Below, in pieces: positions 26,793 to 33,543 of a stretch of DNA of 33,543 nt (position 1 is its first letter; each line of letters opens with the position of its first letter). Source of the stretch: Alphaproteobacteria bacterium (lineage in GTDB: Bacteria; Pseudomonadota; Alphaproteobacteria; JAJUGE01); NCBI GenBank assembly GCA_029268305.1, contig JAJUGE010000032.1:1-33543 (forward strand), in the 5' to 3' direction. The position numbers and the translations under genes are program-made. Below the pieces are notes generated by a model that saw only the letters and a list, made by a program, of their open reading frames with translations, was not told the origin of the DNA and searched no databases.

Positions 26793-28322
26793 TCACACGA
26801 ACGTCTTCGAGAAGTCTTCGAAGAAGTTCTTCAGCTTCTCGTCGGTCTCGTCGGAGAGGTCCCCGCTGGTGCGGATGGCCTCGAGGATCTCCGGATGCTT
26901 GGCGCGCACCTCGTCCAGCGCCGCCAGCTCGAAGCGGCGCACGTCGGCGACGCGGAGCTGGTCGAGATAGCCGCGCACGCCGGCATAGATCGACACCACC
27001 TGCTCCTCGAACGGCAGCGGCTGGAACTGTCCCTGCTTCAGAATCTCCGTAAGGCGTGCACCGCGGTTGAGCAGGCGCTGCGTCGAGGCGTCGAGGTCGG
27101 AGGCGAACTGCGAGAACGCCTCCATCTCGCGATACTGTGCCAGCTCCAGCTTGATGCGGCCCGCGACCTTCTTCATCGCCTTGGTCTGGGCGGCCGAGCC
27201 GACGCGGCTGACGGAGAGACCGACGTTGATCGCCGGACGCACGCCCTTATAGAAGAGGTCGGTCTCGAGGAAGATCTGGCCGTCGGTGATCGAGATGACG
27301 TTGGTCGGGATGTAGGCCGACACGTCGTTGGCCTGGGTTTCGATCACCGGCAGCGCGGTCAGCGAGCCCGCACCCTGAGCGTCGTTCATCTTCGCCGCGC
27401 GCTCGAGCAGGCGCGAGTGGAGATAGAACACGTCGCCGGGGAACGCCTCGCGGCCGGGCGGGCGGCGCAGCAGCAGCGACATCTGGCGATAGGCGACGGC
27501 CTGCTTCGACAGGTCGTCGTAGATGATGACCGCATGCATGCCGTTGTCGCGGAAGAATTCGCCCATGGCGCAGCCGGCATAGGGCGCCAGGAACTGCATC
27601 GGCGCCGGGTCCGAGGCGGTCGCCGCGACGACGATCGTGTAATCGAGCGCGCCGTACTCCTCGAGCGTCTTCATCACCTGGGCGACGCTGGAGCGCTTCT
27701 GCCCGACGGCGACGTAGATGCAGTAGAGCTTCTTCGATTCGTCGCCGCTCTCGTTGACGCTCTTCTGGTTCAGGATCGTGTCGATCGCGACGGCGGTCTT
27801 GCCGGTCTGGCGGTCGCCGATGATGAGCTCGCGCTGTCCGCGGCCGATCGGCACCAGTGCGTCCAGGGCCTTGAGGCCGGTCTGCATCGGCTCGTGCACC
27901 GATTTCCGCGGAATGATGCCGGGCGCCTTCACCTCGACCAGCCGCCGCTCGGTGGCCTCGATCGGGCCCTTGCCGTCGATCGGGTTGCCCAGCGCGTCGA
28001 CGACCCGCCCGAGCAGGCCCTTGCCGACCGGCACGTCGACGATCGCGCCCGTGCGCTTGACGATGTCGCCTTCGTGGATGTTCCGGTCGTTGCCGAAGAT
28101 CACGACGCCGACATTGTCGACTTCCAGGTTCAGGGCCATGCCCTTGGTGCCGTCGGCGAATTCGACCATCTCGCCGGCACGGACCTGGTCGAGGCCGTGA
28201 ATGCGCGCGACGCCGTCGCCGACGGACAGCACCTGCCCCACCTCGGCGACGTCCGCCTCGGTTCCGAAATTTGCAATCTCGTTCTTCAGGATGGCGGAAA
28301 TTTCTGCCGCGCGAATTTCCAT
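26793..28322 (-). CDS. atpA: ATP synthase F1 alpha subunit
   Basis: Regulatory nucleotide-binding subunit of F1. The 509 residues contain the P-loop GDRQTGKT at 169-176, the N-terminal barrel with [14 protein letters not shown], and [18 protein letters not shown] with the Arg of SRVGS that acts as the arginine finger. The C-terminal helical domain is complete. AAAGGGG in the end of atpH serves as ribosome site; the two genes are 3 bases apart. Confidence 0.97.
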   Translation of the reverse strand: MEIRAAEISAILKNEIANFGTEADVAEVGQVLSVGDGVARIHGLDQVRAGEMVEFADGTKGMALNLEVDNVGVVIFGNDRNIHEGDIVKRTGAIVDVPVGKGLLGRVVDALGNPIDGKGPIEATERRLVEVKAPGIIPRKSVHEPMQTGLKALDALVPIGRGQRELIIGDRQTGKTAVAIDTILNQKSVNESGDESKKLYCIYVAVGQKRSSVAQVMKTLEEYGALDYTIVVAATASDPAPMQFLAPYAGCAMGEFFRDNGMHAVIIYDDLSKQAVAYRQMSLLLRRPPGREAFPGDVFYLHSRLLERAAKMNDAQGAGSLTALPVIETQANDVSAYIPTNVISITDGQIFLETDLFYKGVRPAINVGLSVSRVGSAAQTKAMKKVAGRIKLELAQYREMEAFSQFASDLDASTQRLLNRGARLTEILKQGQFQPLPFEEQVVSIYAGVRGYLDQLRVADVRRFELAALDEVRAKHPEILEAIRTSGDLSDETDEKLKNFFEDFSKTFV

Positions 28323-28325
28323 CGC

Positions 28326-28883
28326 TCAGGCCCCTTTCATGGCAAGCTGCATCCGCTGCAGCTTGGAACGCAACGAACTGTCGAACATACGCGAGCCGAC
28401 CTGAACGATCAGCCCACCGAGCAGGGATGGGTCGACATCCACGTCGACGGTGACCTTGCCGCCCACCACCTCGCGAAGCGCGTCGGTCAGCGCCGCGCGC
28501 TGCGCCTCCGAGAGGGGACGGGCTGCCGAGACCCTGGCGGCCACTTCGCCGCGGCGGTCGGCGAGGATGCGGAGATAGCCTTCGATCATGCCGCTCAACG
28601 CGAACAGGCGGCGGTTGCGCGCAACGACGCCGATGAAATTGCGCGTCAACTGCGAGAATCCCGCCCGCTCCGCCACGGCGGCGAGCGCACGCGCCTGCTC
28701 ATCTCGCTTCAGGACCGGGCTGCGCACCAGCCGGCGCAAGTCTTCGCTCTCGGCCAGCATCGCGCGTAGGGAGCGGAGATCGTCCGCGACCTCGTCGAGC
28801 AGCTTTTGCTCGTCGGCAAGGTCGTAGAGCGCGCTGGCATATCGACCGGCGATGCCGGAAACGCGTCCTGACTGGGAAGCCAC
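28326..28883 (-). CDS. atpH: ATP synthase F1 delta subunit
   Basis: Links F1 to the peripheral stalk. I start at GTG 28883 (GTG GCT TCC CAG), giving 185 residues, normal for the family; AGAGG lies about 10 bases upstream, and upstream in-frame codons read into non-coding leader. Landmarks are GIAGRYASALYDLA near the N-terminus, NFIGVVARNRRL in the middle and DPSLLGGLIVQVGSRMFDSSLRSKL at the end (shortened in the classical bOSCP pattern). It is first in atpHAGDC. The F0 genes (atpIBEF) are not here, as usual in alphaproteobacteria, where F0 and F1 operons are separate. Confidence 0.95.
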   Translation of the reverse strand: MASQSGRVSGIAGRYASALYDLADEQKLLDEVADDLRSLRAMLAESEDLRRLVRSPVLKRDEQARALAAVAERAGFSQLTRNFIGVVARNRRLFALSGMIEGYLRILADRRGEVAARVSAARPLSEAQRAALTDALREVVGGKVTVDVDVDPSLLGGLIVQVGSRMFDSSLRSKLQRMQLAMKGA

Positions 28884-28934
28884 CCTGAGCAAACCTCTAA
28901 ATAGACGGCAAATGAAGCTTGATGTCGGCGGGCG

Positions 28935-28949
28935 CGAGTGACTCACTCG
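28935..28949. promoter_or_regulatory. 15-base palindrome upstream of the atp operon
   Basis: CGAGTGA-C-TCACTCG is perfect over 7-base arms with one central base, about 52 bases before the atpH GTG. The nearest promoter-like elements downstream (TATTTA near 28900) are weak. It may be an operator or activator site for the atp operon. Confidence 0.4.
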
Positions 28950-28983
28950 GCGGTCACGCAACAGAAAGCGCCTTCCAGGTGGC

Positions 28984-29007
28984 ACCGCCGCCCGGAAAAG
29001 CGGCGGT
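28984..29007. terminator. Hairpin after the SDR gene
   Basis: ACCGCCGC (28984-28991) and GCGGCGGT (29000-29007) form a perfect 8-base stem with an 8-base A-rich loop (plus strand). It lies about 67 bases past the SDR stop and would separate the SDR-YjbR transcript from the atp operon. No T-run follows on the minus strand, so termination would be weak or Rho-assisted. Confidence 0.45.
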
Positions 29008-29073
29008 TTGGTAACATACCTCCCCCACCCTTGCAAGCCGCCCCGGCACCGGAACCGACGGCGGCGGAACGCT

Positions 29074-29832
29074 TCAGCGCGCCGTCAGGCCGCCGTCGAC
29101 GACGAGTTCCGCCCCGGTGACGAACCGGGACTCGTCGGAAGCCAGGTACAGAACCATCGAGGCGACGTCCGACGGCTCGCCGAGGTGACCGATCGGGTGC
29201 ATCTCCACCAGGCGTTCGCGCGTCGGCGCGTCGTCGAGGCGATGGCGGATCAGCGGCGTATCGATGTAGCCTGGATGAATAGAATTGACCCGGATGCCGA
29301 GCTTCAGCTGTGCGCACTCGATCGCCGCAGCTTTGGTAAGAAGCCGCACTCCGCCCTTGCTCGCGCAATAGGCGGCGACGAACGGGCCGCCGACCAGGCC
29401 GAAGATCGAGGAGATGTTCACGATCGACCCGCCGCGCTCTGCCATCGCCCGGATCGCGGCCCGCGTTCCGAGGAAGACGCCATCTAGATTGACCGAGTTG
29501 ACGCGTCGCCACTCTTCCAGCGTCAGCTCCGAGATCGGCGTATGGTTGGAGGCGACGCCGGCGTTGTTCACGACGACGTCCAGATGTTCGAACGCCTCCA
29601 TCGTGGCGGCTATCGCCTCGTCCCAGGCGGTCTCCTCCGTCACGTCGAGCGGCACGAAGCGCGCTCGTGCGCCGCGGCTGCCGATCTGCTCGGCGACCGA
29701 GTTGCCGCGCTTCTCGTCGATGTCGGCGACGACCACGGCAGCCCCCTCCTCCGCCAGCAACTCGGCGCTCGCCCGACCGATGCCGGACCCGCCGCCGGAG
29801 ATCAGCGCCACCTTGCCTTCGACACGCCCCAT
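29074..29832 (-). CDS. Short-chain dehydrogenase/reductase (SDR)
   Basis: Classical SDR oxidoreductase of 252 residues; the substrate is unknown. The cofactor loop GGGSGIG lies near residue 13, followed by VVADID with an acidic residue after the second strand, which favours NAD(H). NNAG and the catalytic triad residues (Ser in VNISS, Tyr and Lys in YCASK) are present, as is the C-terminal GAELVVDGG. I start at ATG 29832 because GGAGGG lies 5 bases upstream; the frame runs to 29868 without family similarity. It follows the YjbR-like gene by 36 bases on the same strand. Confidence 0.93.
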   Translation of the reverse strand: MGRVEGKVALISGGGSGIGRASAELLAEEGAAVVVADIDEKRGNSVAEQIGSRGARARFVPLDVTEETAWDEAIAATMEAFEHLDVVVNNAGVASNHTPISELTLEEWRRVNSVNLDGVFLGTRAAIRAMAERGGSIVNISSIFGLVGGPFVAAYCASKGGVRLLTKAAAIECAQLKLGIRVNSIHPGYIDTPLIRHRLDDAPTRERLVEMHPIGHLGEPSDVASMVLYLASDESRFVTGAELVVDGGLTAR

Positions 29833-29868
29833 TGTTCCCTCCCTCGGTTGGCGAACGCCATCTTCCAT

Positions 29869-30216
29869 TCAGCGAACCAGGACGGCCAGACGCTTCGGTG
29901 CGATCAGGCGGTAACTGCGCCTGATCAGAACGTCCACCTCGCTCCAGTCGGGCCCGTCGTCGAGCCGGATTCCGATCCAGCCCTTATGGCCGACATAGGG
30001 CGGCACGAAGAAACGCTTTGCATCCGCGCCGATCAGCACCTGCTGGCTGCCCGGTGGTGCCTTGCACCACACCGACGTGCGTCCGTCGCCGCGCTTTTCC
30101 ATGGCGAAGATCTTGTCGCGGACGCGAAATGTCGGGTCGCCCCACGCTTCCTTCTCCACCGCTTCGGGCAGGGCCAGGCAGATGGCGCGGAGACGGTCGA
30201 TCGGCCGGGCGGGCAT
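29869..30216 (-). CDS. MmcQ/YjbR family protein
   Basis: Small (115-residue) protein of the MmcQ/YjbR (DUF419) family, a CyaY-like fold with a possible DNA-binding role; function unproven. Landmarks are LPEAVEKEAWGDPTFRVRDK near the N-terminus, FAMEKRG, and the closing WSEVDVLIRRSYRLIAPKRL. The ATG has no clear ribosome site. A TACAGT element (minus strand, 30227-30222) ends 5 bases before it, so the message may be leaderless. It diverges from rsmD across 97 bases. Confidence 0.85.
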   Translation of the reverse strand: MPARPIDRLRAICLALPEAVEKEAWGDPTFRVRDKIFAMEKRGDGRTSVWCKAPPGSQQVLIGADAKRFFVPPYVGHKGWIGIRLDDGPDWSEVDVLIRRSYRLIAPKRLAVLVR

Positions 30217-30313
30217 ACGGTACTGTAGCAAGCGCGCGAAAGGCGGAGAAGGTCGTGCCGCCGCGCCCCTCGCGCGGGCCGGGAAGATCGTCATCCGGAG
30301 GAGATTGTCGGGA

Positions 30314-30883
30314 ATGCGCATCGTCGGAGGTCGGCACCGCGGGCGACGGCTGATCGTGCCGCCCGGCAGCGACATCAGGCCGAGCGCCGACCGGCTGCGC
30401 GAGGCTCTCTTCAACCTCCTGGAGCACGCCGGCTTCGGTGAAGGCGGCACCTCGGTCGTGCGCGACGCGATCGTCCTCGACGCCTTCTGCGGCACCGGCG
30501 CACTCGGTTTCGAGGCGTTGTCGAGAGGTGCCGCCGCGGCGACGATGATGGACACGAATCGCGCGGCGCTCGACAGCGTTCAGCGTTTGGCTGGGTTGCT
30601 TGGAGAGGCCGATCGTGTCACGGTGCTGCGGCAGGACGCCGCCTCACCCGGACCTGCCCGGCGGCCGCACTCCCTCGTCTTCCTCGATCCGCCCTACGGC
30701 AAGGGCCTGGCCGGAGCGGCGCTGAGTGCACTCGCGCTGCGCGGCTGGATCGGCGAGAACGCGATCGTGAGTGTGGAAACCGGCGCTCGAGAGCATCTGG
30801 AGCCACCCGAAGACTTCGAGCGGCTGGACGAGCGCCGCTACGGCGCCGCCCGGATCACGTTGATGCGCTTCCGGCCCGACTGA
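30314..30883 (+). CDS. rsmD: 16S rRNA (guanine(966)-N(2))-methyltransferase
   Basis: RsmD methylates G966 in helix 31 of 16S rRNA using SAM. The 189-residue protein begins MRIVGGRHRGRRL, as the family does. It has the SAM motif VLDAFCGTGALGFEALSRGA and the catalytic motif FLDPPYGKG. GGAGGAG lies 11 bases before the ATG. Its stop lies 3 bases from the stop of the convergent Dph6-like gene, leaving no room for a terminator. Confidence 0.94.
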   Translation: MRIVGGRHRGRRLIVPPGSDIRPSADRLREALFNLLEHAGFGEGGTSVVRDAIVLDAFCGTGALGFEALSRGAAAATMMDTNRAALDSVQRLAGLLGEADRVTVLRQDAASPGPARRPHSLVFLDPPYGKGLAGAALSALALRGWIGENAIVSVETGAREHLEPPEDFERLDERRYGAARITLMRFRPD

Positions 30884-30886
30884 AGC

Positions 30887-31585
30887 TCAGCCGGGCGCGG
30901 GGATCAGGTCGGCGAACCAGAACCCGTCGCGCTGAACGACTTCGCCCTTTTCGACCCGCAAAGGCGCGCTGAAGCCGGGACCGTCGGTGACGAAGGTGTG
31001 AAACTCGCCGTGCTCCCCACAGGGGTCCACTCCCTCCGGAAGGGCCTTCAGAAAACCGGTGTCGAGGGTGCGCCCGGCGAAGCTCCGATCGAGCCGGGAC
31101 TCATCAACGCAGACGGTGATGGCGCGCAGGCCCCTGGCCAGGGCGTCGCGTATCAGCGAGCTCGTGTCGGAGCCCCAGAGCGGGAACATTCCCTTGATCC
31201 CCGTTTCGGCCAATCGCTGCTCCCGATAGGAGCGCACGTCCTCGAGGAACAGATCGCCGAAGATCATCGCCTCGACGCCGCGGGCACGCGCAGCCACCGT
31301 CGCATCCCGCATCAGCTCGTCATAGGTCGCGTTGCTGACGAACCCGCTCCGGCGCCCGTCGGGACCAGCCGGCGGCGCCGGCAGAACCACCCACTCGATC
31401 GGGAGGTCCAGCGCCGCCGCCTGCGCCTCCATCAACTCGCGACGTACCCCGTGCATCGTCACGCGATCGTAGGCGCCGCTGATCGTCGTCAGAATGCCGA
31501 CGACCTCCACCGTCGGATCGCGCCGTACGGCGTCCAGCGCCAGCAGGCAGTCCTTGCCACCGCTCGAACAGAGCATCGCCTTCAT
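30887..31585 (-). CDS. Dph6/COG2102-type ATP pyrophosphatase
   Basis: Member of the PP-loop family whose archaeal and eukaryotic members (Dph6) amidate diphthine on elongation factor 2. The 232-residue protein has the PP-loop SSGGKDC (residues 7-13), VTMHGVRRELMEAQA, FGDLFLEDVRSYRE with PLWGSDT, and the family signature CGEHGEFHTF (189-198) at the C-terminus. Bacteria are not known to have diphthamide, so the acceptor must be something else: probably another carboxylate that is adenylated and amidated. The ATG overlaps the stop of the cobalamin-binding-like gene (ATGA), so the two are translated together. Automatic labels such as 'diphthine-ammonia ligase' should be distrusted here. Confidence 0.85.
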   Translation of the reverse strand: MKAMLCSSGGKDCLLALDAVRRDPTVEVVGILTTISGAYDRVTMHGVRRELMEAQAAALDLPIEWVVLPAPPAGPDGRRSGFVSNATYDELMRDATVAARARGVEAMIFGDLFLEDVRSYREQRLAETGIKGMFPLWGSDTSSLIRDALARGLRAITVCVDESRLDRSFAGRTLDTGFLKALPEGVDPCGEHGEFHTFVTDGPGFSAPLRVEKGEVVQRDGFWFADLIPAPG

Positions 31586-32511
31586 GTCGACTCCGATACC
31601 CGGATCCAGCCGGTCCCTTCGTGGCCGAACGCGAATTCCTCGGGATGCAGGATCTCCGCCAGGATCTCCAGCGACTCCGCCAGGCGCGGGCCGGGCCGGT
31701 TGAAATACTGGTTGCCGTCGGTGGCGAAGACCCGGCCCTCGCGGACAGCCCGCAAACCGCGCCACTCGCGACGCTTGGACAGCATCTCCACATCCTCGAT
31801 CACGCGGGGAAGACCGAAGCCGCACGGCATCAGCACGATCGCGTCGGGATCCGCCGCCGCGAGACCGTCCCAGTCCATCCAGGGCGAGTGATTGCCCGCC
31901 TCGCCGAACAGGTTCGTTCCGCCGGCCATTTCTACCAGTTCGGGCACCCAGTTGCCGCCGGCCATCAGCGGCTCGGCCCATTCGATCGTCGCGACCCGAG
32001 GCCGGGTTCGCAGGCGCCGCGCGCGATCGGCGACCTCGGCCATGCGGGAGCGAAGCTCTTCCACCAGCCTCTCCCCCGCCTCCTCCCGATCGAGTGCTGC
32101 CGCGACGCTGCGGATGTCCCGCCATAGGTCGGCGAGGGAGTCGGGCCGTAGCGACACCACGCGCAAGTCGCTGCCGGTCCAGTCGCAGACCGCCTGCTCG
32201 ACGTCGGCCAGGCTCACGGCACAGACCTCGCACTGGTCCTGCGTCACGATCACGTCCGGTTCCAGTGCTTTCAGACGCTCGGCATCGACCCGATAGACCG
32301 CCAGCGCGTCACGCAGCACCTCCTTCACCCGCCGATCGATCTCGGCGCTCGTCCCGGACACGTCGAACTTGGGCTCGGTCACACGCGGCAATCCCTCGAC
32401 CGACGGCGGGAAGTCGCATTCGTGGCTGACGGCGACCAGCGAGTCGCGGCAGCCGAGTGCGGCCACGATCTCCGTGGCACTCGCGATCAGGGAAACCACG
32501 CGCATCGACAC
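31582..32511 (-). CDS. Cobalamin-binding (BtuF-like) protein without signal peptide
   Basis: Class III periplasmic-binding-fold protein of 309 residues, related to BtuF. It begins directly with the domain (MRVVSLIASATEIVAALGC), so no signal peptide or lipobox is present and it is probably cytosolic, or exported by some other way. AGGNWVPELVEMAGG, DAIVLMPCGF, and NQYFNRPGPRLAESLEILAEILHP match the family. A Cys/His set, SHECDFP (His30, Cys32) and QDQCEVCAVS (Cys94, Cys97), marks a distinct subfamily and could bind a metal or corrinoid cobalt. The start is GTG 32511 directly after the mutL stop, with GAGAGG 6 bases upstream; ATG 32505 is an alternative. No BtuC or BtuD is nearby. Confidence 0.83.
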   Translation of the reverse strand: MSMRVVSLIASATEIVAALGCRDSLVAVSHECDFPPSVEGLPRVTEPKFDVSGTSAEIDRRVKEVLRDALAVYRVDAERLKALEPDVIVTQDQCEVCAVSLADVEQAVCDWTGSDLRVVSLRPDSLADLWRDIRSVAAALDREEAGERLVEELRSRMAEVADRARRLRTRPRVATIEWAEPLMAGGNWVPELVEMAGGTNLFGEAGNHSPWMDWDGLAAADPDAIVLMPCGFGLPRVIEDVEMLSKRREWRGLRAVREGRVFATDGNQYFNRPGPRLAESLEILAEILHPEEFAFGHEGTGWIRVSEST

Positions 32512-33543
32512 CTACCGCCTCTCGAACAGTCGCTCGATATCGGCCAACCGCAGCTCGACATAGGTGGGGCGGCCGTGGTTGCACTGCCCGGAGTGGGGTG
32601 TTCTCTCCATCTCGCGCAGAAGCGCGTTCATCTCCGCCTCGTTCAGGCGTCGCCCCGAACGCACGCTGCCGTGACAGGCCATGGTAGAGCAGACCGCCTC
32701 TAGGCGGTTGCGCAGCCCCTCGGCCGATTCCAGCTCCATCAGTTCATCGGCGAGATCGCGCACCAGCCCCCGCACGTCCAGATCGCCGAGCAGCGCCGGC
32801 ACCTCCCGCACGACGACCGCACCCGTCCCGAATCCTTCGAGCAGAAGCCCGAGCTCCGCCAGTTCGTCGGCCCTCGCCAGGATCCGGTCCACCGCCGGTT
32901 CCTCCAGCTCGACCACCTCGGGCAGCAGCAGCACCTGTCGCTTCACGCCGCCGTCGGCGAGTGCCTTCTTGAAGCGCTCGTAGACGAGCCGTTCGTGTGC
33001 GGCATGCTGGTCGACGATCACGATGCCGTCGGCGGTCTGCGCCACCACATAGTTGCCGTGAATCTGCGCCCGCGCAGCGCCGAGCGGGTAGTCGGCACCG
33101 CTCGCCTCCGGGTCGGCCGCCGCCGCCGGCGGCGCCGAAGGCGTGTCGATGCCCCCGAGCGGCGCCTGATAGCGCGCGGCAGTCTCCGCCAGCCCAGGCG
33201 AAGGCCAGCGTGCCGCAGCCTGCATCCCCGTGCGCGCCGAAGGCCCCGTCGCCGGCCGCATCGCCCCGAGCGCACCGAGGCTGACGGTACTGGCGGTGCG
33301 ATGGCCGGCCCCCGCGAGCGCGTGGCGGATGCCGGAGACGATCAGGCCGCGAACCACTCCCGGCTCTCGAAACCGGACTTCCGCCTTGGCCGGGTGGACG
33401 TTCACGTCGACCGCTTCCGGCTGGATGGTTATGAACAGCGCCACCACCGGATGACGCCCCCCGCCGATCAGATCGTCGTAGGCGCCGCGCACCGCGCCCA
33501 GCAGCAGGCGGTCGCGCACCGGCCGTCCGTTCACGAACAGGAA
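32512..33543 (-). CDS. mutL: DNA mismatch repair protein MutL (N-terminal part outside window)
   Basis: Mismatch-repair ATPase/endonuclease; the frame is open to the window edge, so the N-terminal GHKL ATPase is cut off. Visible from the edge are the end of the transducer domain ([26 protein letters not shown]), a 60-residue Ala/Pro/Gly-rich linker, and the C-terminal dimerisation domain from [12 protein letters not shown]. The endonuclease motif [12 protein letters not shown] (about 33012-32977) and QCNHGRPT are present, so this is a nicking-type MutL, as expected where MutH is absent. Its TAG is followed immediately by the GTG of the cobalamin-binding-like gene. Confidence 0.95.
   Translation of the reverse strand, partial: FLFVNGRPVRDRLLLGAVRGAYDDLIGGGRHPVVALFITIQPEAVDVNVHPAKAEVRFREPGVVRGLIVSGIRHALAGAGHRTASTVSLGALGAMRPATGPSARTGMQAAARWPSPGLAETAARYQAPLGGIDTPSAPPAAAADPEASGADYPLGAARAQIHGNYVVAQTADGIVIVDQHAAHERLVYERFKKALADGGVKRQVLLLPEVVELEEPAVDRILARADELAELGLLLEGFGTGAVVVREVPALLGDLDVRGLVRDLADELMELESAEGLRNRLEAVCSTMACHGSVRSGRRLNEAEMNALLREMERTPHSGQCNHGRPTYVELRLADIERLFERR

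Noticed and set aside
28937..28947. Resemblance of the TGACTCA core in the atp palindrome to the eukaryotic AP-1/GCN4 site
   Set aside because: Coincidence in a bacterial sequence; only the palindromy is of interest.
30884..30886. Possible shared regulation of rsmD and the Dph6-like gene from their 3-base convergent spacing
   Set aside because: Tight convergent stops are common in compact genomes and do not by themselves show a link.

Overview
The window looks like a chromosomal segment of a high-GC alphaproteobacterium, possibly of the Rhodospirillales type. The evidence is gene content and order: rpoZ-rsh-DUF2062-pdxJ-acpS-lepB-rnc-era-recO-parC, envC-ctpA-divergent polysaccharide deacetylase-rppH, and an atpHAGDC operon without the F0 genes are all arrangements familiar from this class. 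Base composition and codon use look uniform by eye. I see no insertion sequence, prophage, tRNA, rRNA or CRISPR array. I call 34 protein genes; motB (5' end of the window) and mutL (3' end) are cut by the window edges. No gene-free stretch exceeds about 190 bases.

Layout. 1-2.9 kb, plus strand: end of motB, then bpt (N-degron leucyltransferase) with its own promoter, then an orphan TRAP solute-binding protein. 2.9-12.9 kb, minus strand: a ten-gene block read from rpoZ to parC. It covers RNA polymerase omega, the (p)ppGpp synthetase/hydrolase, vitamin B6 and ACP maturation, signal peptidase, RNase III, the ribosome-assembly GTPase Era, RecO and topoisomerase IV subunit A. A near-consensus promoter stands before rpoZ and a possible internal, operator-like promoter before lepB. 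13.0-17.9 kb, plus strand: a cell-envelope operon (EnvC-type amidase activator, CtpA protease, deacetylase-like protein) ending in the RNA pyrophosphohydrolase rppH.

17.9-23.9 kb is an accessory metabolic stretch between rppH and the ATP synthase genes: a CaiB/BaiF CoA-transferase, bacterioferritin coupled to a luciferase-like flavin oxidoreductase, a second luciferase-like oxidoreductase on the other strand, and a two-gene unit of a diiron ferritin-like protein and an HMG-CoA-lyase-family enzyme with altered active-site residues. 23.9-28.9 kb, minus strand: atpHAGDC (F1 sector). 29.1-30.2 kb: an SDR dehydrogenase and a small MmcQ/YjbR protein; rsmD diverges from them.

30.9-33.5 kb, minus strand: mutL, then a cobalamin-binding-like protein without a signal peptide, then a Dph6/COG2102-type ATP pyrophosphatase overlapping it by 4 bases. 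This last pair is my best candidate for an undescribed system: a transporter-type ligand-binding protein that appears cytosolic, paired with an amide-forming enzyme whose archaeal/eukaryotic substrate (diphthine) is not known in bacteria. All assignments come from reading motifs and order by eye; no database search was run.
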